Source: Bryopsis sp. KO-2023
Lineage: Eukaryota; Chlorophyta; Ulvophyceae; Bryopsidales; Bryopsidaceae
Reading direction: 5' to 3'
NCBI GenBank assembly: GCA_030272585.1
Contig: BSYQ01000005.1
Coordinates: 930,001 to 994,000, forward strand
DNA: 64,000 nt
A model generated the notes under the pieces. The model saw only the letters and a list, made by a program, of their open reading frames with translations. It was not told where the DNA came from and searched no databases. Made by a program: the position numbers and the translations under genes. Shown here piece after piece: positions 1-10,833 of this stretch (position 1 is its first letter; every line of letters starts with the position of its first letter).

Positions 1-636
1 CGTTTTTAAGCCTTAGGAACGTTCGCGCCGCCGTGTACGTTACGTGTGGAAAGAGAATTCCACGAGACGGGGATCGCATGCTGCGGGCTCCACGATCGCG
101 TTCCATCTGCTGGGAAATTGTATCTGAATTCTACCCGCAAGGGAAAACATGGTGCTGGAGCAAGGTCATGGTTACTGCTGGGATCATCAGCACCTTTTTT
201 CACTGTCATATCCTCATGACTGGTTAATTGAATCTGTGTGTGAGTGTGTGCCAGGGACTGTGGTTTGCCAAGGCCATAAAGATGACGACGAGGATGAATG
301 CAAACCGGGAATGAGCTTGGCAGAAACATCCCCAAAGCATTCACAAGTGAGGGCAGGGAAATGGAAGCATTCATGTAGATGTATATACGAGTTCCGCCAC
401 TTTTCTGTTGCGATTGGGTTTCCTGATCGGACATCGAACTCTCCCAGCCCCCCCCCCCCTTCTTTCCTGCCAACCAAAAAAAGGATGAAACCCTGCACAA
501 GCCACTGCACTTTTTCACCACGAAAATAGATGGATGTGTTGGATACATTGTACACTAGCCAATTGTGTGAAGCATTGCCTTTTTCTTCTTAAAAAATAAG
601 GCAGGCATACTTTGGTGCATGTTTTCATAGCCCATC
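1..636. other. Left edge, no gene recognised
   Basis: Several short open frames exist on both strands, but none shows a known domain, a convincing signal peptide or paired splice sites. A poly(C) run lies near 450. The missing 5' exon(s) of the trypsin-like gene that follows on the + strand probably lie here, but I could not identify them. Confidence 0.4.
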
Positions 637-1834
637 TTGGGGATGCCAATTCGATTGCTCCAAATTCAGGTTGCTGTGGATGTTTTGCACGATCGATACC
701 CCTACTTGGTGTCCTTGCAAAGGGCTTTCAGCGACCAGACTTTCTGCGTGGGAGTTTTGATCAGGAAAGACCTCGTGTTGACCTCAGCCAGCTGTTTCAG
801 CACCGGGGACTTGGTGCCTAACCTCCACATCGGTACAACCAACATCCGGGATGCGGGTGAAGGCGAGGTAATGCATTTTCAATGAAAAAAACAATAAGTG
901 GAGTTTTTTCTTGAATTTGGAATTACCAGATGAGTGCAGTGTTTTTTGGAGCATTTGGACTTATCAATCTGCCACGCAGACAGGTGGTGCAATTTTTTTC
1001 ATTTTTTTTCCTGGATCCAAGCGACTATTTTTTCCACATTTTTCATTTTTATGTCATTTTTAGTGTGCTGAGCAAATGTGGTGTTGTTCAAATCCCCACA
1101 GAAGCGGACTGCCTGCCGGGTCATGATCCACAAGAATTTTCAGGATGATAAGATCTTTCTGGGATACGACATTGCCCTCATTCAACTGGACCAGGATTCC
1201 ACAATTGAGCCAGTCAAGCTGGACAGGGATGCTGGAACTCCACCAGCAGAGCACCCCATCACCATGGGATGGTACTTGAACGAAAACAGGTTCAATCCAC
1301 AGCACCTGCAACACGTATCGATGGATACGATCCCGCCCAGTGAATGCTCCGAGAAGCTGGATGCGTTCCTCCCGGATCTGGACACAAACCTCTCCGATCA
1401 AATGGACATGGATAAACTCGTGTGTGTCGAGTTCGATGGCCAGCAGTGCCGTGAAGGTGGGAGAAGTTTACAGGGAATTCACCACCTTTATTAAGGATAG
1501 TTGCTGGCACACTCCTTTGCAACAACAAAACAATATTCACGAAAATCTGTGTTTTTTGGCCATGGTGCTACCTCAGCGAGTGATTTAATCGGATTGGGTG
1601 TGTGTGTGTGTGTGTTTTAAAACAGGGGATGGTGGGGCACCGCTAATTAAGCCTGGGGATGGCTGTGGGGAGAACGATGTGCTGTTAGGGATGCTGTCTT
1701 TTGGACCGCAGTGCCAGAGCCCTGATATTTACACCAGGGTGTCTGCCTATCTGGACTGGATCGATAATTTCGATGGCGAGGAAACTTCTATGTTCACCGA
1801 CCCAGACTGCGAAAGAGATCCCCCAGCCAAGTGA
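637..1834 (+). CDS. Trypsin-fold serine protease homologue, catalytically dead by sequence
   Basis: Three exons read in phase: 637-867, 1102-1456 and 1626-1834, giving about 264 residues plus an unresolved N-terminus. The fold is recognised from RYPYLVSLQ, the FCVGVLI strand, YDIALIQLD (which carries the Asp of the triad), QCREGDGGAPLI and the C-terminal DIYTRVSAYLDWID. The usual TAAHC motif reads TSASC, so the catalytic His is Ser. The GDSGGPL motif reads GDGGAPL across the second intron, so the nucleophile Ser is Gly. The frame is otherwise open and splice phases agree, so this looks like a maintained non-proteolytic homologue rather than a decayed gene. Such homologues in other organisms act as cofactors or binding proteins; the role here is unknown. 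The start is uncertain: 637 is only the 5' limit of the readable frame, and an acceptor near 672 is possible. A signal peptide is expected on a missing upstream exon. Confidence 0.85.
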
Positions 1835-2640
1835 AAAAAAACCAAAAAAAGGGGGGGAAGAAATCTGCTATGCTATGCTTTTTTTTTTTTTCTTCTTTTT
1901 TTTTTTTTGGTTTATCCCTGCAACGATGCGTTGATGTTTTTGCCGTTCGGATCTGAGGCTTTTTGACATTTTGTATTTCACAATTTTTTGAAATTATATT
2001 TCAATCCCCCGAAAAGAAAAAGAGAGAGGAAGGGGTACATATGAACTGGGTTTTGTTGTTTTGTTGTGTAGTGGAGTGTTATGCATTTCTGTACAAAGGG
2101 GAGGGGGATTTCTGCAGTGTTATGTTGGGTTGGGAGTGGAAAGGTTCCTTGTTCAGAGCAAGTCATCTTCATCACTCTACCCAGAAAAAAAAATGAAAAA
2201 TGAAAAACAAAAAAAAGACTGTTCGAGCTACTTTCGAGCTGTGGTTTGGTGGGTGGCTGGTGCATTTTGTTTTTTTATTATTATTCTGTTTAAAAAGATA
2301 ACAAAAATGTCATTGAAAAACTCGGATGAGCAAACCTTGCCCTTATATTTGTTTTCAAACGTCATGCATCTCTTGACGATTCTCCAATCCAAGTCGCTTG
2401 AGTAAATGACGAATTCGTTCTATCCGCTAAGTACTTTTTCTCCGTTCGTCGATGTTGGTCAAATTTGCCACAACGTACGACAGATTCCTGAAATCGTATC
2501 ACGGATCAACGTCCAGAAAGAATACAGTCTGGGCACTTCATTTTTTTGTTCACGTCCCACCTAGCAAGGCGAACCTGCTGCAATCACCCCTCGTCCTTGA
2601 GCTGCCCACCTCCATTTCAAGACGGTGAACGAGGACAGCA
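1835..2640. other. 3' flank of the protease homologue, no clear gene
   Basis: The stretch is AT-rich with long T runs (1879-1909) and purine tracts. From about 2405 to 2640 base composition looks more coding-like on the + strand, but no frame could be linked to splice sites or a known family. Confidence 0.35.
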
Positions 2641-2907
2641 ATGCCCTTCAAATTGACACCACATGAGAACAATGCCAAGGTTGCGGTTTGCCATGTATTC
2701 GCTCTTTTTTTTCTACATTTTTTTGGATTTTCAATTCGTGAAAAGGAGACGAACTTATCAACTTCACTTTTTTTAACTTTCAGAAACACTGCATGGTTGG
2801 GAGCTAAAATGAAAATTGTTGGAATTTTTCCCAGCTGAAATTCAGGAAGCCATGAGAAACCAAGTGGAGAGGGGTTTTTTGCAAAGTGATTTGCACTGAA
2901 TTCTTCT

Positions 2908-3008
2908 GTAGATAGGCTAATTTTTGCGTGCATTAACCATTGCGTGTTTATTTTTTAGGTGGACTAATTTTTGCGATTTTTTCTGATCGCAAAAATTAGC
3001 CTATCTAC
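2908..3008. repeat. Nested inverted repeat
   Basis: A perfect 21-bp inverted repeat pairs 2908-2928 with 2988-3008 around a 59-bp loop. Within the loop a third related copy at 2966-2976 can pair with 2986-2996 to form a smaller 11-bp hairpin with a 9-nt loop. The two structures are mutually exclusive because they share the right arm. It could be a small fold-back element; no target-site duplication is obvious. Confidence 0.75.
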
Positions 3009-3060
3009 ATTTATTGGAGCCAAAACATACAAGTCAGGATTTTTGAATTATTCTACTCAA

Positions 3061-5342
3061 GCGTGTGGAGTGGTATTTCAGCTGAAATGCCACTCCTGCA
3101 GGAAAGGAATCATCGATTCACCAGAAGACTGCTGTAGAGAGATGATGTCCTCATTCTGTGATCTCCAGTGTTTTAATGGGACCAAATCTGCTGGCTGCAG
3201 CATCAAGAACATCTTCGATTGGGCAGAGAAGGTAAATTGATTTGTCACTTCGGTGTGCACATGAGCCAACGTTGCTTGTTCAACAGGGCCCATCCACAGT
3301 GGGGTGTGGCTTCACTCCCACATTGTGAGAATATGCAAGAATGTCTAAATTATGACATTCTTGCATATTTTGTAAGCTTATAGATTGTCAAAATCTGTTT
3401 TCGGTATTCCCAAGCAGGCAGAATATTGATATTCTATATAAAGAAGAAAATTGGAGAAGCAATTCTGGGAGAATGCAAGGCTTCCAAGCTGTTAAAATGA
3501 CTCTGGTCCAGCCAAGAAAAGATTATATCCATGCAAGATGGCTCCCCCCCCCTCTTCCACAAACATGCAATTACAATGAACACCAGTCCTCTTCTTTGAT
3601 GCATGTAATAAATGCACAATTTATTCTCACAGAATATACCCTTCCTAGGAATTTAGTGGCAACATTATGATTAATCTACTTTATCAGCCCGACTGGCATT
3701 TCAGCAAGATGTATCAAAGATTCAATTGCATTTTCTTTTTCAACACATGGTATGAAATGTTTCTCTGGAAATACACTTCACACTTTGATCTATGATTGAG
3801 TTGTTGCACGGTTGCCTGAGAGGCAACACTTCGAAAAAGTTAAAAAAAATAAAAATAAAATCACACACACACACACACGTCCTGGGTAAGACGGTAAACT
3901 GCCTAAAAGTTTGGAGTAGAAGGCCGATAGGTCTAGTGAGAGAGGGGAGGAGCGAACCTGCCTCGCCCAAGGATCAATGCTTTCAAAGCAACCATCGACA
4001 AGATTTGCGAACAACCTGAGGTACACATCAAGTTTTTAATTATAGAGTATCCATGAAAGTATTGGAAATGTGAAAAATTTGAGCGATGGATTTTTTTTAA
4101 ATCATCTATTTTGTTGAAGGTGGAAGCTGAGATTTTTCTGTGTTTTTCTGTGTTTTTTTTCCAACTCTTTTTGTTCATCCAATTAATTTTCACTGAAGCA
4201 TCGAACTCATAACACCTGGCATTATTGAACATGTTTTTGAAGCAGTTTATTCGTTGATTAATAAAAATATTACGTCGCCAATCTTAGGGTTGAGGTGGTG
4301 AAAAATTTCCAAACCTATGTAAATTGCCATAAATGTTTATGGTCCATCTAAAATTGTTTTTCCATGTGAACATGTACATATCGCTTAAGATGGGGTGTGA
4401 CGACTGGCGGAGCGCGGCTGTAACATGGGGGGCCAGGAAAACATCGTTCCCAAGTGTTTGACCTGGTGGGGGGCTAGGAAAACATCGTTCCCCAGTGTTC
4501 GACCTGGTATCCTGGAGGTTTGGCCTACAGCGTTTTAGCATTCAAAAAAGACTTGAACAAAGAGCAAATGCCCTGCTTTTCATTCCTGATCATATCTATT
4601 CATTCATGTGGGACCTAGGACAGATCACCAACAATTTAAAGCTGAGAACTGAAGCGTGTATTTTGATGGCTGGTGGTGTGTGTAGCGCCCCGTCCTATTC
4701 TTGTTTCGGAGACCACGCTGCTGGAGCAATTGGAGGACTTTGAGGATGGAGGTGCCATTTTGATGTTGCGCGACTCGGATGCAAGAGCTTTTGGGTTTCC
4801 CTTGTCGACGGAGGCTTAAGGTGTGCTGGGAATCCCGTCTGCCCCTGATTTTTAGCCTATTTTTCTCAAACTTCAGAGACCGTCTTCCTGGAAGAGGGAA
4901 AAAAAAGGAATCCATAATATTTGTTGAATTTTGAATTTTGAGATGATTATGTGTTGATTTTTTTTTCTCTTTTGTGCATTACAAGGGGGGGGGCTTTTGA
5001 CTGCAAAAGCTCCTGTGGCGGTGTCGTGCTACAGAATCCAAATCATGATGCCCAAGAGTGAAGCCCGCCTGTTGGCAGGCAAATTGGTAATAACAATTTT
5101 TTTTCACATCATTCAAGCCATTCTTCTGCTTCCTTTAAGTTGTTCCTTTGTTTTTGAATGTGGATCTCACGAAATGTCTCGCCGTTAACAAGGCGAATAA
5201 GGCAGGTTTTTTGTTTTGCTGTTTTTATCGACAGAAAAAAGCTAGAGCCAAGCACTTTCCGGAGGCTATGGATGTGGAGGAAAATGTTGCAGCCAGCAAA
5301 GACTCCCAGGAAAGAGAAGAGAAATCGAGAAGAATCGCCTGA
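3061..5342 (+). CDS. Unidentified gene or genes, separate putative exons
   Basis: I recognise no family. Four stretches look coding and end at plausible splice sites. About 3061-3231 is Cys-rich (for example KCHSCRKGI and DCCREMM) and ends at a GT donor. About 3960-4020 contains INAFKATIDKICEQPE before a GT donor. The stretch 4686-4819 is an acidic frame starting after an AG acceptor and ending in TAA. The pair 5010-5086 and 5235-5342 joins in phase 0 and ends in a charged tail (KKARAKHFPEAMD, then SQEREEKSRRIA and a stop). Whether these belong to one gene, two genes or partly to chance cannot be settled by eye. Only the 5010-5342 pair has good internal support. Confidence 0.3.
3330..3369. 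repeat. Perfect 16-bp hairpin
   Basis: Bases 3330-3345 are the exact reverse complement of 3354-3369, leaving an 8-nt AT-rich loop. It sits in a presumed intron or spacer after the Cys-rich exon. The function is unknown; it may be a remnant of a fold-back element. Confidence 0.8.
4427..4509. repeat. Two-copy tandem repeat of about 41 bp
   Basis: Two adjacent copies share the core GGAAAACATCGTTCCC and GACCTGGT and differ at a few positions. Confidence 0.6.
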
Positions 5343-6363
5343 TCAGCTGAATCACATTTTGGTGAGAAAATGTTTCTTTTTTTTGCTTCAGGGATGCTGG
5401 AAATACGAAAAAAAGCAGTGATTTAATTTGGGGGATGGTGAAAAGAAAAAATAGAAAGTTAGAAAGTATAGAAAGCATTTGGAAAAATCTGCCTGGAGCA
5501 ATTTGCCTGGAACTCCAAATGCTGTCGATGTATTTACACCATCGATGTTGCGTATAATTTTATGTGCATATAACGCATTTGGGGTTTAAAAAAGGAGAAG
5601 AAATCTTGGTCATATGTAAAGAAATGTAAGTTCGAAGTTGGTTTTGCTGAATCATGTGCTCCATTTTTTGTGGACAAAACTTTGCCAGTGTTATTTGTGA
5701 TTCTTTCTGGTTTCTTTCATTCACTCACTCACTCATTCTTTTTTTTTTTACCTTATCAATCTCCAGAATTTGTCTTTCTGGAGTGAAAGCAGAAAGGGGC
5801 ACTTCTTAATCAATCAAACAAGCTTCAAAAACACTTTATTTGTGTGGTGGCCACCCACCATAAAACTGGGACCATGATGTTTCAGACAATGTTTTAAATG
5901 CTGTGTTCCTTGATGGGTCTGGATTATCAGCAAATATCTCTCTTATGATTTGGCATCATGGGGGGTGATGGCCTCTTTTTGCCTTTACATAATCATTGGT
6001 AATAGAATCCGGATCTGTGGTTTTGACAAAAGACAAGTTCATGAGTTGCACTCACTGACTTCAGCCTTTTCTTTTTCCTAAACTGGCTGTTCATCACTGA
6101 TACATTTGATGTTTTGAAATAAACACACACACACACACGACGAAACACACGGAGGTCAAACTCGACCCCCATTGTTCCAATTTCCATGCTCCTACCATCT
6201 CTACCGTGAAAACAAACGCACCTATTTGATCCTTATCATTCAACTCTTTCCCGGCCCCAACCCCCACTCACCACTCCCTAAAATCGACAAACAACGGTTC
6301 ATATTGACCTGATTCAGATTTTTTTCTTTCCTTTTCATGTTGATTAATTTCCCGACAAGTTTA
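5343..6363. other. Convergent 3' spacer without a clear gene
   Basis: This lies between the tentative + strand gene and the 3' end of AMP deaminase on the - strand. It is T-rich, with a short CA repeat near 6123-6138. Short frames occur on both strands, but none looks coding. Confidence 0.45.
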
Positions 6364-6392
6364 GATGTGTGAAAAGGCATTTTTCACACATC
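6364..6392. repeat. Hairpin overlapping the AMP deaminase stop codon
   Basis: A 12-bp perfect inverted repeat (6364-6375 with 6381-6392, loop GGCAT) spans the last codons and stop codon of AMP deaminase, whose - strand stop is at 6384-6386. It could affect the 3' end of the mRNA; this is inference only. Confidence 0.7.
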
Positions 6393-9300
6393 AGCATCCG
6401 AACTCCTTTCTTGTCTGATCCTGCAATTGGCACACCCGACCAAAATGAGCTGAAACTCGTCCCTGTGGGTGTCATGTCTGAACCTCAATCTCAGGTTGGG
6501 GACGTTGGTTCTTTGAATATCGTTGCCTTCGGGCCCGCTCCTCCAAAACTGCTGAGCTATCCAGTGCCGTTTGCAGGCATCTGGAAAGCCAGAGTGCAAA
6601 ACACCGTTCCTGGCAATCTCGCACAAATCTGTCGAACTCAGCTTCCACACCTGCAAAAACGTTTTACAAATGGATCGAAGGGGAAAACCCACAACACGGT
6701 GTCAAAATCATGCATGAGCCCTCAATTTTGGTTTGTTGTTCACATCAACAAATCTTGCTGCTCGAGAAGAGACGGGGTGTCGAACAGGGTCTTCGTTGGA
6801 GCCCCCATGTAACGTTTAAAATAGTAAAAGCCTTTTAAAAACAAGCAATTGAGGCAAGCGCCACAGTGGCATTCCCCCCCCCCCTTACACACCTGAGCGG
6901 CAATGCTGTATTCCTCCACCAGAGGTTCTTTCGTCAAGTGAATTTGCAGGGGGTCGTCCGTCGACAGACTCACGTTCAAGCCTCGAGCGAAGAAAATCGG
7001 AAAGGGGTTCTTGTGGTAGTCCAGGAACAGCGAGTTGTTCGATAGAGGCGACATGCACAAGCCGACCTGAGCTAGATAGAACAAGTATTGCATGAAGGGG
7101 GACCTTCTCAGGTTGATCCCGTGGGCGATGTTTCCACACAGCATGAATGCACAGACGAGGTGGTCGATGTCCCCAGCTTCCCCCGAGTGAGGTCGAAACA
7201 CGAAGGTGTTGAGCCCTCGAGATTCGCGGAACTTGTTCAAAACGTAGATGTTTGCGTACATGTAGTATGCATAATAAGAGTAAGGTGGGTTGTTGTCGTT
7301 GTTCCACTCCTTGGCGGTCGGCATGTGTTTGCTGGGCCTCCGTTCGGGTCGAGACTCGTCATCCACCATGTCAAAACCCACCACCTGCTCGAACAATCGG
7401 AAGGAAAGAAAAAACACAAAACGGTTGCTTGCATTATTCTATCCATCGAGATTGGGCAGCCAAGCCAAGTGCACTTCGACATTCTGAACAGCAGTTATTG
7501 TTTACTGTTTGTTCAAAAGGAAGGAGAGCTTTTGTGTGTGTGTGTGTGTGTGTGGGGGGGGGGGGGGTCCCTATGAAACCAGCATGTGTTGGCATTCTTG
7601 GAATCTTGCTGAGCAGGTGGTGCTTTTTTTTGACAAAAAAATGCACATCATTGAGGCAGAAAACCCTCATGCAGCCCATGTACCGCACCATAAAAGAAAA
7701 AGAAAGGAAAAAAAAACCACCATCGTCTCTACTTTCGTCTTCCCTAAAAAGCGCCATTTCTTTTTCTCCTTTATAATTCTTCGATCTTTCTCTCTCAAAA
7801 TTGTACAAACTAAAAAAGAAAAAAATATATTCAAAACAATGTGGTGCAGGGGAAAAAAAACCATTTCATTTCTTTCCCTGATCGTTTTGGTTTTCGGTTG
7901 CATCGATAAACGGAGGTTTGATACCGACCTGCTGCAAGAACATGTGCAACTGTGGATGCGTGCTTGGATCCTTTGTCACTTCAAAGAGGGGTGTGAAAAT
8001 GTTGCTGAGCATCTGTTCGAAATCCTCCAGAATACCGCCTTCTTTGCAAACCTACCCTCCCCCAAAAAAAAACGACGCACAATGTTATATCCACTCAAAT
8101 TGCTTCACCCAAAAAAAACATGTCTTGCGAACGGTATTTCCCCCCCCCACAGGCTCCATTTCTCTTCAAATTTTCCAAAAGTTGGGGGGAAAATCAACAG
8201 GTGCAACGGTGGTTGAGAAAAACTGACCTGATACAAGCGAGGAATCTGAATCAGCCACACGACATTGTCGCTCGACAATTCGTTGGAACATATCCAAGCC
8301 GCCAGTATGTCCCACTCCACTTCTTTTCTACCGTAGATCGATATTCGATATTCCGCATGCTGGTATTTGGACGCCTCCAGGTCGTCGAAAACTTCCTTGG
8401 TCAGCTCCGCCAAGTATCGCCCATGAATCAAATTGTCCTGCACCAAACCAGAGAGTTTTTTGTTTCAATCGAACTTTCGAATATCCTGCCTGGTGATTAC
8501 GCATAATTTAGGCTGCATCCCAACAATTGTGGCCAAGCTCTACCACATGCCCCTTATCTTGATTGACAGAAAAGGGGAAAAAAAAAACCAGAATTATATG
8601 GAGCAAGGCACCGTGTTACACAGGAAAAAAAGAAATTGAGAAAAGGAATGCCAGTGGTGCTTGTTCAGTGTGCCAATGATTGATCGACAAAAAAGGGAAA
8701 AAACAAACAATTCGGTATTCAAATTTAGGCCAGGTGTTCCCCACTTTGTTGCACTAATGTGTTGTGCGGAGCCTTGCTCTATTTTTAGAGAATTTCTTGC
8801 AGGCGTCAGACAAAATCTCATACATGGTATGCTGTATGTACGTACATAATCTGCTACTAGATCCTGAACCGTAAGCGTTCGAGAGTGTCACCTGTTTCAA
8901 GAAGATTTCTCGTAACCGGCTCTGCCCGCACGGGTTGTATTTCAGGTTGAATTTGTCGAAGCGGTGGAAAATGTTTTTGTCGGCATGCATGTCCAAGGTG
9001 TCGACGTTCAAATCGTAGCTGGTGAGTTCCAGCGACTCGAAGACCTCCTTCAGGGTTAAATATTTACCATCCCTGAAAATCACCACCTCGTCCGGTTCCT
9101 TCCTGAGTTTCGATTTGATGAATCTGAGCAAATGCTTTTGATGCATGCAAGCCGAGTGATGCACGTGGGTATCCACCTGTACAAAAAAAACAAAAAACAG
9201 AAACACCTCAAAGCTATGTCAAAATCTCCCACACTTGTATTTGCGCCTGGAAAAAATCGTTCGAAAAACCGCTCAAACAACCGTTCAATGACATAGCCAC

Positions 9301-10799
9301 CAATTTATCAGCACCTTTTTTTTATCACCCCCCACCCCCCACCCTCCTTTTTTTTAAATGAATACCGTCAAATTTGGCCAGGCCAATATCATGGGGAAGA
9401 AATGGGGTGGATACCCAAACAGTGAAACAAACCTCAACGCCATGGATCGTGCTTGACATAAAAAAAAAAACTCCTCACCTTTCTGACGTTGTAAAAGTCC
9501 CTGTGAGGTGCCGATTTCTGGGCGAAAAACTCCTTGTCAGCATTCATCATCACATGCAAATTGAATTTCTGCTCCAGCAGCATCAGCCGCTGGTGGCAAA
9601 AAGTTTTCACCGGTCCGAAGGCCGAAACCTTGCACATGTGGTGCAGATCTTTGAAAAAGTCGTTCGCGGTGCCTGGCACGCAGAATTTCGGGTTGGGGTC
9701 ATCTGGTGCCTTTCCCACTTGAAAAACTCCATCCACCAGAGTGTATTCGAGGTCCGATTTTGGCAAAGGTATGTATTGAAAAGGGTCCTTTCCATGCAGT
9801 TCGCTGGGTCGAGCCACTTCGGTGCTCTTCTATAACACACAAAAAAAAAGAAAAAGAATAGTACATATGATTATTGAAATAAAATAAAATTTAAATAGTA
9901 AGAAAAAAATACATTTGTTAAAATCAAATTAAAATAATACATATGAACCTTAAAAAATAATAATAAATAAACAATTGGTGGGGTTGCTTCCTTATGGGTA
10001 ACTAATATAATGGTCAGGACTTCTCCCCTTAAGGGTTTTTTTTTCTCTTTTATTTCTTTTTCTGCAGCTTCACATTAGCTTTTTTTTTTCTTTTCTCTTT
10101 TGGCATGGATAATTTTACAAGGGTTGCAGAGTTTAAAAGATTTCCACAAGGTTATCTGAACCATTTTTTTTGTTTCCTTCATTCCACCACCACTACAATT
10201 TAAAAAAAAAATCATTCCACCTCTTCTTCAAAAACATTTTTTTTTTTTTTTTGCGCTCCACTGCGTATTCAATTCATTTTTTTCACTCGCATTAATTTTC
10301 TTAGGGTGAATCGCCTCTCCACATTGCAGTGCTTTGGGCAAAAACCCTTTTTTCAATCAACTTTCACTTCAAACACTCCCCCCGCTTTTTTTTTCCCCCC
10401 CCCTCCCCCCACTTTTTTTTTACCTTCATATTCTCCGGTTTCAAATCCTCCCTCACTTCAAACAGCCACTTTTCTCGAAGGGTCAAACACTCCACCACCG
10501 TCAAGCAAACATCCTCGTATTCTTCCGTCAACTGAGTCTCCGGAGTAATCACTCGACAGTAATCCTCCACCAAAGCAGCTTCCTCTATAGCCTTTTGAAC
10601 GGGGAAAAAAAAACAAAAAAAAACGCAAAAACACAAATATTTGGCAAAGAAAGTCGCTTCAACTAAGAAAAATGTGGATACAGTACACCAGTAAAAGTTC
10701 GCTTTTCTAGATATCTTGATAATCGTTGTTTAACACTCCATCATACACACAGATATATTCTTGTGGAAAAAAAAAACAATAGCGCTGGTTTTTTGAATC

Positions 10800-10833
<34 letters not shown>

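Noticed and set aside
1083-1101. Pol III B-box-like GTTCAAATCCCC
   Set aside because: It lies across an intron acceptor of the protease homologue and no tRNA fold surrounds it.
10300-10560. Proline-rich + strand open frames
   Set aside because: They are the complement of AMP deaminase exon 8 and of neighbouring homopolymer runs.
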